Origin: Poronia punctata
Lineage: Eukaryota > Ascomycota > Sordariomycetes > Xylariales > Xylariaceae
Assembly (NCBI GenBank): GCA_022579005.1
Contig: MU401598.1
Coordinates: 1 to 64,000 of the forward strand
Direction: 5' to 3'
DNA length: 64,000 bases
Under the pieces are notes generated by a model. The model saw nothing but the letters and a program-made list of their open reading frames with translations. It had not been told where the DNA came from and searched no databases. Shown piece after piece: positions 24,301 to 37,539 of the stretch. The translations under genes were made by a program, and so were the position numbers. Within the stretch, counting starts at the first letter, position 1, and every line of letters starts with the position of its first letter.

Positions 24301-27300
24301 CTGTTTGCAAATTATGTAAATATATTAAGTTTTAAGCTATTTTAAAGGCAAATTAAACCTTTACTTAAATATAAAAAAAAGTTTGCTAAATAAGCAAAAA
24401 AAACTAACTACTTAAAAAATGTTAAAAAGCTAAAAGCATTTTTATACTTAGTACTTTACTTTTAAATCTACTTACTAAGCATAATAAACTAAGTTTAAAT
24501 TTTAAAGGATTTTTATATAAAATAAATACTTATAGTTACTTTAAAAGGCAAAACCTTAATTTAATAAAAGTAAGTAAGAAAACTTTTTGTTTAAAAAAAT
24601 AGGTAGCAAAAAGCGTTTATTGCCTTTTGCTAAAAAGTTTAAAAAAAAGTAATTAAAAACCTAAACTTTATAAAATAGTACTATTTTGCTTTAAATACTT
24701 TGCTTACTAAAGCTAGTAGCGTACTGTTTTAATTAACATTTTAACTTATAAGAATAAAGATTACTAATAAAAATATAGCATTTATACGTATTTTTATATT
24801 TATATTTTTTAAATTTTTAAATATAAAAATGCGTTATAATATAAAAAAATAGAAAATATTAAAAGTGGTAAAGTGTTTAGCAAAATGCTAATAGCTAGTA
24901 AATAAATTGCTATTTTTAATTATATTATATACTAACTATAAAAACTTGCTAAAAACCTTAAAATAAAATTTTAATATAAGAAAAAAGGTTGCTACTTAGT
25001 TAAAAAAACTAAAAAAATACTAATTTTATATATTTTACTAGCTTAATACTTTATAAATTATAAGAATTGCTAACAAACTATTTTAACTATAAAGCTTAAT
25101 AGTTTAGTTTTTAAAAAAAGAAAATATAAAAAAACTTTTATTTATTTATAGCTATATAAAATAAGTATTAAAAACAAAGCAAACATTAAACCTAAACCTA
25201 TTAAAAGTTATCTTTTTTTTTATACTAGTTAATATAGTTAAAAGATTATAAAACTTAGTAAAAAATTACCTTGCTTGCTTATAGTATTGCAACACTATAT
25301 TATTTTTAGTTTTAAAATATAAAAAAATTAAATACCTAACTAAAAACTAAAAAAGGTTAGTAGTTAAATTATTAATATACTACTAAATTAAAAATAGGTT
25401 TTTTAGCTAACTAAAAAAAAACAAAACAATTTTAAAATGCTTAATGCTAAAAAAAATAAACATTGCTTTTTAATAGGCTTATAAAGTATATAAACATTAT
25501 ATAAACTTAATTATTACTTAAAACCTAATTAAGCACTTTTAATAGCTTAAAAAACAATTAAATATAAAATCTTATTATTAAAAGTGTTATGCTTATACTA
25601 AAATAAAAATATAACTTATACTAATAATTAAAAAAAAAGTAGTTATAATATAGCTATAAAATATAGTAAGCATAAACTATATTAAACTTATTACTTTAAT
25701 AGCTTTTAATAGCTACTAGTATATACTACTTATTGCTAACTATTTTAATTAATTTATATTTAAATTTTTAACTATTAAACTAAGATAGTTTTTAGTACTT
25801 AAAGCCTAGGAAATTTTATATGCTATATTAAGATACCTTAAAGAAATGCTTGCTAATAATGCTTTTTAAAAAAAAGGTATACTAAAATAGTTTTTTTAAA
25901 AAAGCAAAATAAAAATTAAATATAAACTAGTAAATTTGCTTTAAACTTATAAGCTTATTAAAAGTATTATAAAACAAGTTAATTAACAACTAAAAAAATA
26001 GGCCTTAAAAATAAAATACGCTAATTTAAGCTTATAGCCCTTTTAATTACTTATTATAATTTTTACTATTAACTTTAAACTAATAAAACAAACTAGCTTT
26101 TTTTTAGCAAAGATTATATTTAATTAAAAAACCTATTTAATAGTATTAGTTTTAAGCAAAGAAAACCTAATTATTTTAGTTATAAAAGCTTTAAATTAAA
26201 ATTAAATTCTTAATAAGCAAAAAAAAAACAAAAAACAAATACTAAACTACTTTATTAACTAAAAAAAAGTAAATTTTTTTTATAAAAGCCTTTAAAAGTA
26301 CTAGATTAGCTAATAGGTTTAAAAATACGTTAAAAACTAAAACTAAATAATAAGCACTTATTAATAAAAAGGAACTAATTAATTATATAACGCATTAAAA
26401 TTAAAAAAGTTTAACTTATTATAAAAGGGCTTATTTAAAGTTATAAAAATAGCTTTAAAAGTATTTATTTAAATTATAAATATTATTAAGCAAAGGAAGT
26501 TTTAAAAAGTTTATATTAATAACTTTAAGCTATACTTAAAAAAAAAAGAACTAGTTTTTTAAGTAGTAAAAATAAAAAATAAACAAATAAAAAAAAAGCT
26601 AGTATAATTATTACTAAAAAAGGAAACACTTAAATTAAAGGTGCATTTAAAAAAAGAAAAAAAAAGCCTTAACCTAAAGGCTGTTATATTAAAACTACTT
26701 AATAAATTTTAAAAAAATAAAGTTAATAATATAGTAAAAAGAGTATAATAAATGTTAAAATAAAGTATAAGTTATTAAAAAAAAAAAGTATTAGGTACTT
26801 AAAAAAAAGTATAAGGTATAAGCTATAAGCTATAAAATATATAACCTAGCAAGCTTATTACTTAATATACGCTTTTTTTAAACTTTAACTAATATTTATT
26901 ATAAACTTTTAAGCTTTATAATTAAGAAAATATTATTATTATTATTACTATTTTCTAATATTTTTTAATTATTATGTTTTATTAAAATTTTTTTTTAGCT
27001 AATTAAATAAAACTTAAACTTAATATAAATATAAAGGACAAAGACGGCCTTAAAAAGTAAATAATAAAAAAATTGCTTAGATTATTACTATTTAAATTTA
27101 TTTTTACAACTTTTATAAAGCACTTAACTAAAAAAATAATTTTAGCTTTTAACAATATAATTTAAAAAGTAAAACATAGTTTATTTAAACTTTTAAATAC
27201 TTAAAACAAATAAAAATTAAAATTTAATAAAGATAATATTAATTACTTAATAAAAAAGGTAGTTAAAAACTGGCTTAGTTATTTTTAAAGATTTTTAAAA

Positions 27301-28868
27301 TATAATTTACTATATAATAACGATTTTATAAAATTGTTTATTAAAAGGTAGTTAACTAAATATTTTTTTTATCTTTTAACTATATTAGTTTTATTTAGCT
27401 ATTAAAAACTAGTTAACTACTTTTTTATTTTATAAATAATTTTAATATAAATTATAATAGTAAAATATAAAACTAGAAAATTAATTTTTTTTTTAATAAA
27501 TAAATAAGTTAAGCAATTTGCTTTAAACTATTTTAAAATACTATTTAAAGCATAAAACGTATTAATTACTTAAGCAAAAAACTAATTTATAAACTAAAAC
27601 TTTACTTATAAATACTATTTAAATTTTAGCTTATTTTTTTAGCTTATAAATAAAATTAAAAACGCGTTAAATAAGATTATAAAAACAAGTTTATATATTA
27701 TTTTTAAAATATAACTTATTATATTTAACTAAAAATATATAAAGTAAATAAGCAAACTTTAGCAGCAATTTTTTGTTTTTTTTATTTAAAGGACACATAT
27801 AGCAAATATATAGTATATACTTATATATAGTAAAGCATTAAATATAATAAAACTATTTAGTTTAAAAACTATAAAATATTATAATATATAACTTATATAA
27901 ATTTTTTAAATAAAATAAAAAGTTTTATTTAAGCAAATTTAGCTTAATATTAAAATAGCTAGTTTTATAACAGTTTTTTAATTATTAAAATAAAAAATAA
28001 AAAGCTAGTTTATTTTAACTTTATTACTAAAAAAAATTTTACTTTAACTTTTTAAATTATATTTTTACTAACTTTAAAGCTATAACTTAAAACCTAGCTA
28101 ATTTAAAAAGCATAAGCTTTTTTAAATAAAAAGGTTTTAAAAAAAGAAAAAAAGCTAAAAAAACAAACCTAAAAACTAATATTATATAACCTCTACCTTA
28201 GCTAAATAAAACTATACTTAATTTTTAAGCTTAATTTAAAAACTAAGCTTAAGTAATTTAAAACTATATTAAAAAAAAAAGCAAACTTAAAGCTTAGCTA
28301 ACTGCTTATAACTAAATAATTTAAAACCTAATATAAAATAAAACTAATTTAAAAATATAAATTAAAATAAAAATAAATAAATATAAAGTTTAGGTTAAAA
28401 AACTATAACGTTAAATTACTAAAAAAAGATATAAAGTTAAAAAAAACTAACGCTAGCTTAAAAATTAAAACTAAAAAATCTAAATTTTAACTAAAAAGAA
28501 AAAAAGTTTTAAAATTTAAATTATTACTTTAATTAAAGCAACTTACTATTTAAAACCTAAATTAAAAAAAAACAACTTTAATAAACTTATTATAAAGTTA
28601 AAAATTAAGTGCATAAAACTAAAAAATAAAGTAGCTTTTTTAAATAATATAATTTTTAAACTTTATAAAAATAAAAAAAAAGTAAAACAATTTATAAAAA
28701 AAGCATATAAACAGTTTTAATATACTTTATTTTAAAACTAGCTAGACTTTTTTTATAAAAAAGAAAAAGAAGGAAATATACTTACTTAAAATCTAAAAAA
28801 TAAAAACTAATTTGCTATATTTTTATAACTTTGTTTTACGTTTACAGTGCTTTTTACAAGGGAGTATA

Positions 28869-28981
28869 GCTATATATAGGGCAGTTACCTAACCTAAAGC
28901 CTATTAAGGACCCTCTAGGACTTAGCTAGAAGATAGTCACTATTACTGCTACATCACACAATTAATTAATAAACCCTAACA
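28869..28981 (+). repeat. Right terminal direct repeat (LTR)
   Basis: It matches 19454-19566 and ends CCTAACA. The core GGACCCTC...GCTACA is identical in both copies. Outside the core this copy has T for C and A for G at several places, while a CATCACACA tract here reads CATTATATA in the left copy, so each copy was mutated independently. A purine-rich run (AAAGAAAAAGAAGGAAA) at about 28760-28776 lies upstream and could be a polypurine tract, but is not adjacent. Confidence 0.78.
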
Positions 28982-30430
28982 TTGCCTTTTAAAACTCTGG
29001 CCAACAGCTTATTGTTATCTACACCTATCTAACCTATCTAACCTACATATATGTAGTATGCTGATTACCTAGTCAATGGCCTCGGATGTACTTAACTTGT
29101 TCTTTCTGAATCCAGGTCTAACATACAAGAGTGTACTATTGTATACTGCATGCACTTGGTAATAAGGCATGAGGTTAAATCTCTCCCCTGTAATACAGGC
29201 TTACTCAGAATACATTATTCATCAGGCAGAAGCCGCCTATAGAGAATATAAACGTAGAGAGTAAAAACCAGTCTGCGGTAAAATAGAGACCACATAGGGT
29301 CCGGAGGGGCCAGGCAGCTGCGTCACAGACTCACAGCATCTTGCGGCTTGCCATTGTTCACTGTATTATGTAGCCAAGTGCGCCTGCACTGATTGCTACG
29401 GCCGCCTTGACGACGGCTGTGAGCCTGATGAGCAGTTGCTCAGCCATGTTGGCGGTGGGAAGTGTTTGTGTTTTGATTTCGGACCAAATCCTTGATAAGA
29501 AATGGCAAACCACCCAAAACAGTAAAAGCACAAAATCTTGGCATTTGCTGTCTTGGTTTCTCCCTACATAGTAGTCTACCCGTACTCGTAGATGGAATTC
29601 CTGGCAGTTTGACCGTCATTAATAATCTATTTTAGGTCAGGTCTTTGTTCTGGCTCCTTTTTTGACAACTCGGAGTAATACTCGTAGAGACAACTCAGCC
29701 GTGCTCGGATGCTCGGCGGGCTCGGCGGGCTCGGGAGCCAGGCAACCAGGCGGGCCAGGGCACCTCTGGCGCAGACAGTAGTGGATCCAAGGCAGACCTG
29801 GAGAGCCGTCAGCCGCGGAGTCGCAGGTGGGCGCCCTATTAGAGGTACCTACTTTACCTAGAATAGGTACATGTATGTGCTCGTGTAGGTACAGTTGAAG
29901 TCTGCGCAGAAGGACTGTGGCTGAGCTCACATCCCCAGGTCGCCACAATGGTCCCCATAAAAGGCCTCATCGTCTACATGGATCATTACCATAATGTATG
30001 CTTTCACTTGCATTACTTTACTACTAGTAGAACCCCGTATTTGAAATGGTATGTTATTCTATGTATGTTATATAAGTACTGCCTTGCATCACCAGGTATT
30101 GAATAGGTACCGTACTATCTAGGCGGTACCTAGCGACATGCATCTGTAGTGTCGGTTTAAGAAAACTTAGTACCTGACGCTTAATATGCGGTTCGCCCTC
30201 TGCTGCGGCCTGCTTTGAGGCTTTGCTGCTGCCCAGACATTGAGAAAGATGGTGCTAACTGCTCTTGTACCTAGGAGATAAGGCGAAAGGCCTTTAGCTT
30301 TAATACCCGCTAAGAATAGGCCCATTATGTGAGAATGTCGGGACTGTCAGGTAGTAGGGTAGGTAGTAAGAAAGAAAGGGATAGTTAGGTATCTACAAGT
30401 ATTTTATACCTGTTAATATTCAATGCCCTC
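28982..30430. other. Ordinary-composition spacer between two ruined transposons
   Basis: About 1.45 kb of normal base composition between the LTR element and the next inverted-repeat element. The minus-strand frame at 29637-29948 (103 codons) has no recognisable domain and I do not call it. TACCTA/GTACAT words cluster at 29840-29900 and 30100-30130. No RNA gene was seen. Confidence 0.5.
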
Positions 30431-30433
30431 CTA

Positions 30434-33400
30434 GGGGCTGTTTAGTAAGATAATTATTGATTATTTTTGTAAGAATAAGTTATAATTATAATTACTATGT
30501 TTGCAAAATAAGTTATAACTTATTTTTACTTTAAACGTACTTATTTAGGTTTATTTTTGCTTGTTTTATATACTAATTAAATCTTTTTATTTTATTAAAA
30601 ACATTAGCATTTTAATAAACAGCTTTTAACTTAATTATTTAAATTATATAACATATTTTTGCTTAGCTTTAGTATTTTTTAGTATAATATAGTAAATATA
30701 GCCTTATTATTTTTAAATCTAGCAAAATTATTAGGTTTAATGTTAAAAACCTTTAAAATAGCTATAATTTAGCTAAATTAACAGCTTTTATAAAAAGTAC
30801 GCTAGCGCTTTATTAGCAATATAATAGCTATAGCTATATTTAGCATTTTAAAGCACTTTAAGCTTGCAATTTATATAAATTAGTAGTTTATAAAGCTATA
30901 TATATAAAAGCTTTTTAATGCTAGTAATAAGCAATTTTAAAAGGTATTTTAAATATAAAAATTAATATATTTTATTTTAAAAAAGTAGTTATTAGCTAAT
31001 ATAGCCTTTTAAGTAAGTAAAAAGCTTATTATTAATAAAAAAGTAGCTATATTTTTTATATAATTATTTAAAGCATTACTATTTGCTTTATAGTAAAGCA
31101 GTTTAGCAAAAGTAATAATGCTATTTATACTACTTTTTATAAAGTTTTTTAAGCGTTTTTAATATTAGCAAAAGTTATAATTATAATGCTATTAATAGTT
31201 AAAATAAATTTTAAAATAGCTTTAAATTTTAAGTTTAAATTTTATCTTAAAAACATTATTAGCGCTATTAATAGCTTATATTTTAATATTAAAATTATAA
31301 AAAATAAAAAAACTTATAAAATATAGAAAAACTGTAAAAAATATATTTTAATAAACATAATAGTAGTATATAACTTAAAAAGGTAGTTTATTTATATATT
31401 AGCTAGTTAAAAAAAGTTTATAAACAATGCTAAGGTTTTTAGCTATATAACTAATTTAAGCAAGTAAAAAATATTAAAAGCAGCTTTTTTGCTAGGTAAT
31501 GTTAAATTTAGCCTAGGAAAATAAATTTTAATGCTTTATTAAAGTATTTAATATTATTTTTAAAAATTAGCTTAAAATAGGTTAAAGCTTATAATAAAAA
31601 AAAATTATATAACTTATGCTATAGTTAGCTATATATTACTATTAAATAAATATTTAAAAGGCTAAAAAACATTTTTAAGTACTTTAAAATATAGCTAGCA
31701 TATAGTATTAATATATATATTAAGCTAATTTACGCTATATATATTATTTATAACTTTATAATTAATATTGGCAACTTTACTTGTATAAATATTAAAAATA
31801 TATATATAAATGCAAGTTTATAAGTAAATAAAAATAATAGCGCAAAATATAAATTTTTAGTATAAAAAAAAGCTAGCAGCGTTTATTTATAAACTTTAAA
31901 TATAAAAAATGTAAAAGCTAAAGCGATATAGTAGTTATATAAAAAGTATATTATAAAAAAATAGCTTTATTTATTAAAGGCGTTTATAGCTTAAAAACAG
32001 CGTTAAAAGCGTTTATAGCTAAAAAATAGCGTTATAACCTATATACAACTTTAATAAAATTTAATGTTATATACAACTTTAGCTATAAACTACTTATTAT
32101 TTATTTAATATTAAATTTACTAGCAAAATATATATAATAATAATAGTTTATAAATAAATAAGTATTATATTTAATTATAATGCTAAAGTTAAAAATAATA
32201 CTTTAATTTATTACTTTGCTATTTTACTGTTGCTATTATTACTTTTATAAGCTTTTACTACTTTTAATATTATACTTTAATATTGCTTTTAATATTACTT
32301 TTACTGTTTTTTTTTCTTTTTAAAGCTATTTAAATACTTTAAAGTCTTTTAAGCTTATAATTATACTTTTTTTAGCTACTTGCTTTACTTTTAATACTTT
32401 TGCAATATTAATTTTATATTACTAAACACGTTTATTAAGCTTTATAAGTATAATATATGCTATTTAAGCAATATAGCAATTATACTAATTTAATAGCATA
32501 GCTAAAACTATAGCTAAGTAGCTTTTATTTACTATAATATACTTAGTTATTAAATTAGCTTTATTATTAATTAGTATTTTTTTTATATAAGCAATATAAA
32601 GCCTTTTTAACGTTAGCTTTAACTAGCAGCTATAATAGTAAATAATTATTTATTTAGCTTTAATTATTAATTTTGCTATTATATTAAGCTTTTTTTTAAT
32701 AAATATAGCGCTAGTTTTATTACTTATTTTTTAAACTTTTAAAAAAGTTTAAAAGTTATTTTTAGCGTTAACTTTTTACTTTTAACTAAAAAACTTAAAA
32801 GCTTTTTTAAAAGTAAACAATTTATTTTTTAAATTTTTAAAATTAAAGTTAAAGTTATATATATTTTTACTAATATTGTTATTAAACTACTAAGTATATA
32901 AATTAATTATAAGCTTGCTAATAGCTTTTGTTTTTATATTAAAAACGTTTTTTATAAGCTTATAATGCTTTAAAGTTTAGTTTTAAAAATAAGCTATATT
33001 TTTATAGCTTTATTATATTATTACTATATAAGCTTAATTACTATTTAAATTATTATAAAAAGTAATTAACTTAAAAATAACTATTTTAAACGTTATAAAA
33101 TATAGTTATAAGCTTTAAGTTTTTTTTTTACTTAAATTTATTAGCTTAATAAAGTTTAAACTATATTATAGCTTTTTTTAAAAAGTATAAATACTTATTA
33201 TAAACTTTTTTAGCATTAAAGTTGTTTTTATTATTATAATTTTTTTTTAGCATAGCGATTATAGTAATAAAAGCACTATTTTTTAGCTTGCTAAAAAAAG
33301 TATAATATATAGTACTTAGTTAATTTTTAATAAACTTAAAAAAAAAAAAATTAACGCTATAGTTTAGTAAAAAGAAAAGCTATAAAAACTAGTAATAGCT

Positions 33401-34008
33401 TTATTTTAGCTTTAACTATTATAAAAATATAAGCAGCTAGCTAAGCTAAGCTAGCTAAGCTAAATAAAATTATACTAGCTAAATTAAAATTATATAGCTA
33501 TAAAAAAGTATAAACATAATAGCTTTTTAATTTACTATTATTAATATATGCTTTATAAACTTTTATTATATACTTTAAATTTAATACCTAGCTTTTTTAA
33601 TTTTTTTTTAAATTATTATTATTTATAGCTTAAAACGCTAAATTTAGCTTTTTATAAGTACTAATAGCTTAAGCTACTTATAATAGCCTTTTAATATGCT
33701 TTATAACGCGTTTTAAGCCTTTAAAATTAACATAAATAGCTTTATTTTACTTTTACGCATAGCAAATTGCACTTTTTAAAAAGTTAACACTAAAAGTAGC
33801 ATATTATTAAACTTTTAATATAGCTTAAAACGTTATAATAAGCAAAAATAAAAAATAAACTTATTAAACAGGTTTATTTAACAAAAATTTATAACTATTA
33901 TCTAATTAGTAAAGTTTTGCTTTATAAAAATCCTACTTATTAATGTTCTTATAATAAAGATATTATAAGCTATAATTATAATCAATAATTATCCTACCAA
34001 ACAGCCCC
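30434..34008. mobile_element. RIP-ruined DNA transposon with terminal inverted repeats, 3.6 kb
   Basis: The left end reads GGGGCTGTTTAGTAAGATAA and continues TTATTGATTAT. The right end is its reverse complement, with two differences in the first 20 bases (T/C transitions or the G/A equivalent), and terminates CCAAACAGCCCC at 34008. The repeats extend about 30 bp and then lose register. Both sides are flanked by CTA (30431-30433 and 34009-34011), a plausible 3-bp target duplication. The interior is very AT-rich with stops in every frame; no transposase is readable. The 3-bp duplication and terminal sequence lean towards a PIF/Harbinger-like element, but superfamily is unproven. Confidence 0.85.
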
Positions 34009-34011
34009 CTA

Positions 34012-34782
34012 GTAGTACGCATAGCTAACAGGAACCAGCTGAACGTACAATGTACCGTAGAAGCGAGTACCTAGCACAGTACAGCCTTTGAACACCTTGT
34101 AAAAGTGGGCTGTCTCAGCTGGAAGGGGTCATCATCATTTTGACAATCCTCCCATCGCTACATCAGGGAACCCCATTTCGTGCCCATCTTAGAAGCAAAA
34201 CCTATCAAAAGGCCCATGACAGAGCCCACGGTTCAAGTGCCTAACCTACTTTAGGTATGATCAGTGCCGTGCCAACCGCCTTCTTCACAGCCTTTCGTTA
34301 CCTCTACTCCTCCCAGCCCCAATTGCTCACCATCATTTATTTGCCTTTGGTCCATTTGGCTGAGTGACTTACGGCCCTACCTCAGACCCTACCCACCTGT
34401 TGGATCGTTCTGTCATTACTTCAAGGGGATTTCTGTTATTCTCCCGACCGACAAAGAAAGTACAAAATATTGGCATATCAGCCGTGTTATAGCAGGTCTT
34501 CTCATTTGGTCACGTCCGCCTGGAAATTACCCGGCATATCCAAAAAAAGAGAAAGGTCGCTACCACCCCAGTCCCACAGCCCAAATCCTCTCTCAGATAC
34601 AACCCACTTTCCGCATTTGCTCCTTGACGTGGATTAGGAAATAGTATTTAAGAAAAGGTTGCTCGGGGATCAGCGCATCTGTCATTTGCCTATTCTCTAC
34701 ATCTGCCATCTACAATCCATACCTCCTTTCCTTTGATGATATGGCCGCCTGTCTGAAAAGATCAATATTATCAGCAAGCACC
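34012..34782. other. 5' flank of the inositol polyphosphate kinase gene
   Basis: Ordinary composition resumes directly after the transposon. The frame at 34264-34644 has a GTG start and no domain, so it is not called. An in-frame ATG at 34741 could extend the kinase N-terminus by 14 residues. A TATTTAAG sequence near 34647 is a weak TATA-like candidate. Confidence 0.5.
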
Positions 34783-36186
34783 ATGGCGGCAGCATCTGAC
34801 ATGCGCGAATTGAAGCGAGTAAAGACCACCTCAGGAAAGCCCAGGGGCCTTCCGAGCCACGAGGACCTTGTTGATTATAAACACGCAGTAGCAGGACAGT
34901 AGGTGGCCCCATGGCTCGTGCCCTCTGTTTGTTTATGCTGGCCTCTGACTTGACACAGCGACGGCACTATGTGTGATGCCGACGGCGAACTATTTGTTAA
35001 ACCATGCACTCAGGCCGAGGTCGATTTCTACGAATCCGCCAACAGGTCACATCCCGAATTCGCCGATCTGATGCCTGTCTACTGCGGCAGTCTCGCCCTT
35101 CTGAATACATCGACTGCAACTTCCATACACCAGCAGCTGCCCGAGCTGATCGGACAGGCCGAGATTCCCAACGGGCTAAAGCATGAACTAATGTCTCACC
35201 TTCACACCAACACGCCTCCTGTCACGGTCGACGAGTCTAGCAATAAAATAGCCAAGGGGATGTCCACGCCAGATGCCCCAAGCAAACCTGAAGCCACCAG
35301 AACTGGGCCTATCAAGACAGACCGTGCTATTGCTCTTTTGAATGCCTCGTATGGCTTTAAGAAGCCCAATATCATGGATGCGAAAATGGGGAAGCAGCTG
35401 TGGTCCAAAGACGCGTCCCAGGAAAAGAAGGAGCGTTTTGATAAGATAACTGAGAACACAACGCACAAGCACTTTGGTTTCCGCATCGCCGGGATGCAGG
35501 TGTACAAGGGCACACGTCCCACATACTCAACAGCAGACGGGAAACAAGAACCGTCCGCGAACGTCAAAGGCCCCAACGAGGAAGGATTCCTGGTTTACAA
35601 TAAGTTTTGGGGCCGGGACAATGTAAAGGAGTCAAACTTGGAGGACTCGCTGCGATTATTCATCTTCAACGAGGCGGCCGGCATAGACGAGGACCTGGGG
35701 AAATTAGTGGCCGGTTTATTTGCCAGGGATCTTCGAAGAGTCGAAGATGTGTTACAAAACGAAGAGAGTAGGATGTATTCTTCGAGCTTACTCTTTGTCT
35801 TCGAAGGGGATGGCACTGCTTTAAGAGAAGCCATTGAGAAGGCAAAGTCGGCCGAGACGGAAGCAGAAGTCGCCGACGCAGTGAAGAGGAGCGCACCACG
35901 AGCTGTCAGCTCTACTCTTAGAGTAGATAGTGGGATTGGCTTGAACGAGGAGGAACTCGCGCTGGTTGAAGAATCCGTTTCACTACATCAAGGACTCGGA
36001 ACAATCGACGGAGACGACGACGGAGACGACGATGATTTCGATGAGTTATCATCATTCCCCAACATATACACGCTAAAGATGATTGATTTTGCGCATGCCG
36101 ATTGGACGCCTGGGCTAGGCCCTGACGAGGACGTGTTATTGGGGGTCAGAAGCCTTGCCAGGATTTTCGAGAAGTTTTCGGATTGA
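34783..36186 (+). CDS. IPK2: Inositol polyphosphate multikinase (Arg82/Ipk2 family)
   Basis: Exons 34783-34898 and 34959-36186 (60-bp intron, GTAGGT donor, CTGAC branch, ACAG acceptor) give 447 residues. The upstream exon restores the family N-terminal block HAVAGHDGTMCDADGELFVKPC, which the ATG at 34969 alone would cut. ATG 34783 has the best context (ACCATGG); ATG 34741 is in frame and would give 461. The inositol-binding motif PxxxDxKxG is PNIMDAKMG at 175-183, followed by the basic HKHFGFRIAGMQVY block, SSLLFVFEG, an acidic insert (DGDDDGDDDD), and the metal-binding IDFAH near 414-418. The enzyme phosphorylates Ins(1,4,5)P3 stepwise to InsP4 and InsP5 in the nucleus and, in yeast, also supports arginine-responsive transcription. 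Confidence 0.93.
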
Positions 36187-36944
36187 AGAAAGACCTTGGA
36201 TGGCGAGTAGGCGACGGGATGTCTCTCATTCGGCTTCGACTCCTTCCAAACATCATGATGATTGGAAAAGGACAGGAATTATGCGCCATGCTCTAGAATG
36301 ACGATCGCATTCGACGAGATAAATGAATTGATGAAAGCGAGGGAGGTCAGGAGTTTTACAATAGCGCATTTTTGTCGCATACATATACCCCCTTGTTGTA
36401 TTTTGTGGTATCTGATGCACGGATAGATAGACAGTTAGCTGGTAGGGAGAAAACGGGCTCATCTTGCGCTAGCAAAGTATTTGGAATGTCCACTACTACA
36501 TAGGGTGATGAAGCCGCCGATAATCTAACGTTGGTAGTTTTTCCCCCCTGGCGACGCTTGTCCGGTGCATTGTGCAGTAAAGGAAAATGCTTTTGCGTCT
36601 TGCGCGATTTGGTAAGGTACGGGTTGTGTCGCCGGGTCTCTTTTTCCAAACGCCTGGTACTCAAGGCCGCAACTAAAAGTATATGGTTCACGGTGGATTA
36701 GGGCTCTGTCTAGTCTAGATGTATGGCTCTTACCACCTAACCTAGAAACAGGCGCCTATCAGACCGATATTAAAAGAAAGAGAAAGCACACTTAATATGT
36801 CTACGTTTAGGTGTTTTAATCCGTTCTCCAGTAGCGGGGGGCCACAAAGAATGCGACCTATGTATTTCTATAAGGTACTCGTACGTAGGTAGGGGTATAT
36901 GTGTAATATTATTAAGTCTTCATACCTACAGTAGGAGCTTATTA
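36187..36944. other. 3' flank of the kinase gene
   Basis: About 750 bp without a supportable gene. Minus-strand frames at 36253-36462 and 36356-36691 overlap each other and show no domain. A TA dinucleotide at 36943-36944 is the left target site of the following MITE. Confidence 0.5.
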
Positions 36945-37319
36945 ATTCCGAGCAACACGATGTTTTACACCAAAACTTATTTACTTTAACTACTTACTAC
37001 GCTTTACCTTTAATATTTAAAAAATAATAAAAAATAAAGAAGGCTAAAAGAAAATAAAACATTTTTATACATAGTAGTATTTTTCTTTTTAGTTAAGTAT
37101 TAGCTAAGATATTAAGGTTAAAAGTAAGTACTACTTTTAAAGAATTTTTATAATATTTTTAATTAATTAAATAAAATAGGTAGCAACCTAGTTAAAATGT
37201 TGTTAAATAGAAAATAAAAATCTTTATTTAATAGGCAAGGGTATATATTTGTTATAGTTTATCTTTTATTTTTTATTATTTTTCTAACATTTTACATTTT
37301 AGAAACTTTTGCTCGGAAT
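36945..37319. mobile_element. TA-flanked MITE, 375 bp, Tc1/mariner-like ends
   Basis: The left end ATTCCGAGCAA and right end TTGCTCGGAAT are perfect inverted repeats. TA flanks both ends (36943-36944 and 37320-37321), and the palindromic match extends through it (ATTAATTCC / GGAATTAAT). The interior is AT-rich and non-coding. TA target duplication and small size fit a non-autonomous Tc1/mariner-type element, itself decayed. It lies about 220 bp upstream of CLP1. Confidence 0.82.
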
Positions 37320-37539
37320 TAATGGGTACCCACTGACAACGTACGTTTCAAAGAACGGTAAGACTTTGGATTACCTAATCCAGTGAAGACCATCTGAAAC
37401 CAAATAGGCAAACCATTGCCCCACCAAAGCTTCAAGGTCGAAAGCTCGAGAGAGCTCCGAGCCATTGTTCTCTTTCTTTTCAAACTGTGCTCTCCGCTTT
37501 GGTGTCACCACGCGCATAAACTCTTGCCATGAGGTAAAT

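Larger units (their letters stand above)
19454..28981 (+). mobile_element. RIP-ruined LTR retrotransposon, about 9.5 kb
   Basis: Two short terminal direct repeats bound 9.3 kb of extremely AT-rich sequence with stops in all frames. A candidate primer-binding site follows the left repeat by two bases. A decayed CCHC zinc-knuckle at 21326-21367 shows plus orientation with gag near the left end. Superfamily (Copia or Gypsy) cannot be read; short repeats lean towards Copia. I could not recognise protease, reverse transcriptase or integrase in any frame. No target-site duplication is evident (ATAAG against TTGCC), so one boundary may be off or the element rearranged. The length is large for its LTR size, so a nested insertion is possible. 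Confidence 0.8.

Noticed and set aside
29637..29948. 103-codon minus-strand open frame between two transposons
   Set aside because: Low-complexity Ala/Gly/Pro-rich, no recognisable domain, no splice partners seen.
34264..34644. 126-codon plus-strand open frame before the kinase gene
   Set aside because: Begins with GTG, no domain; likely untranslated or intergenic DNA.
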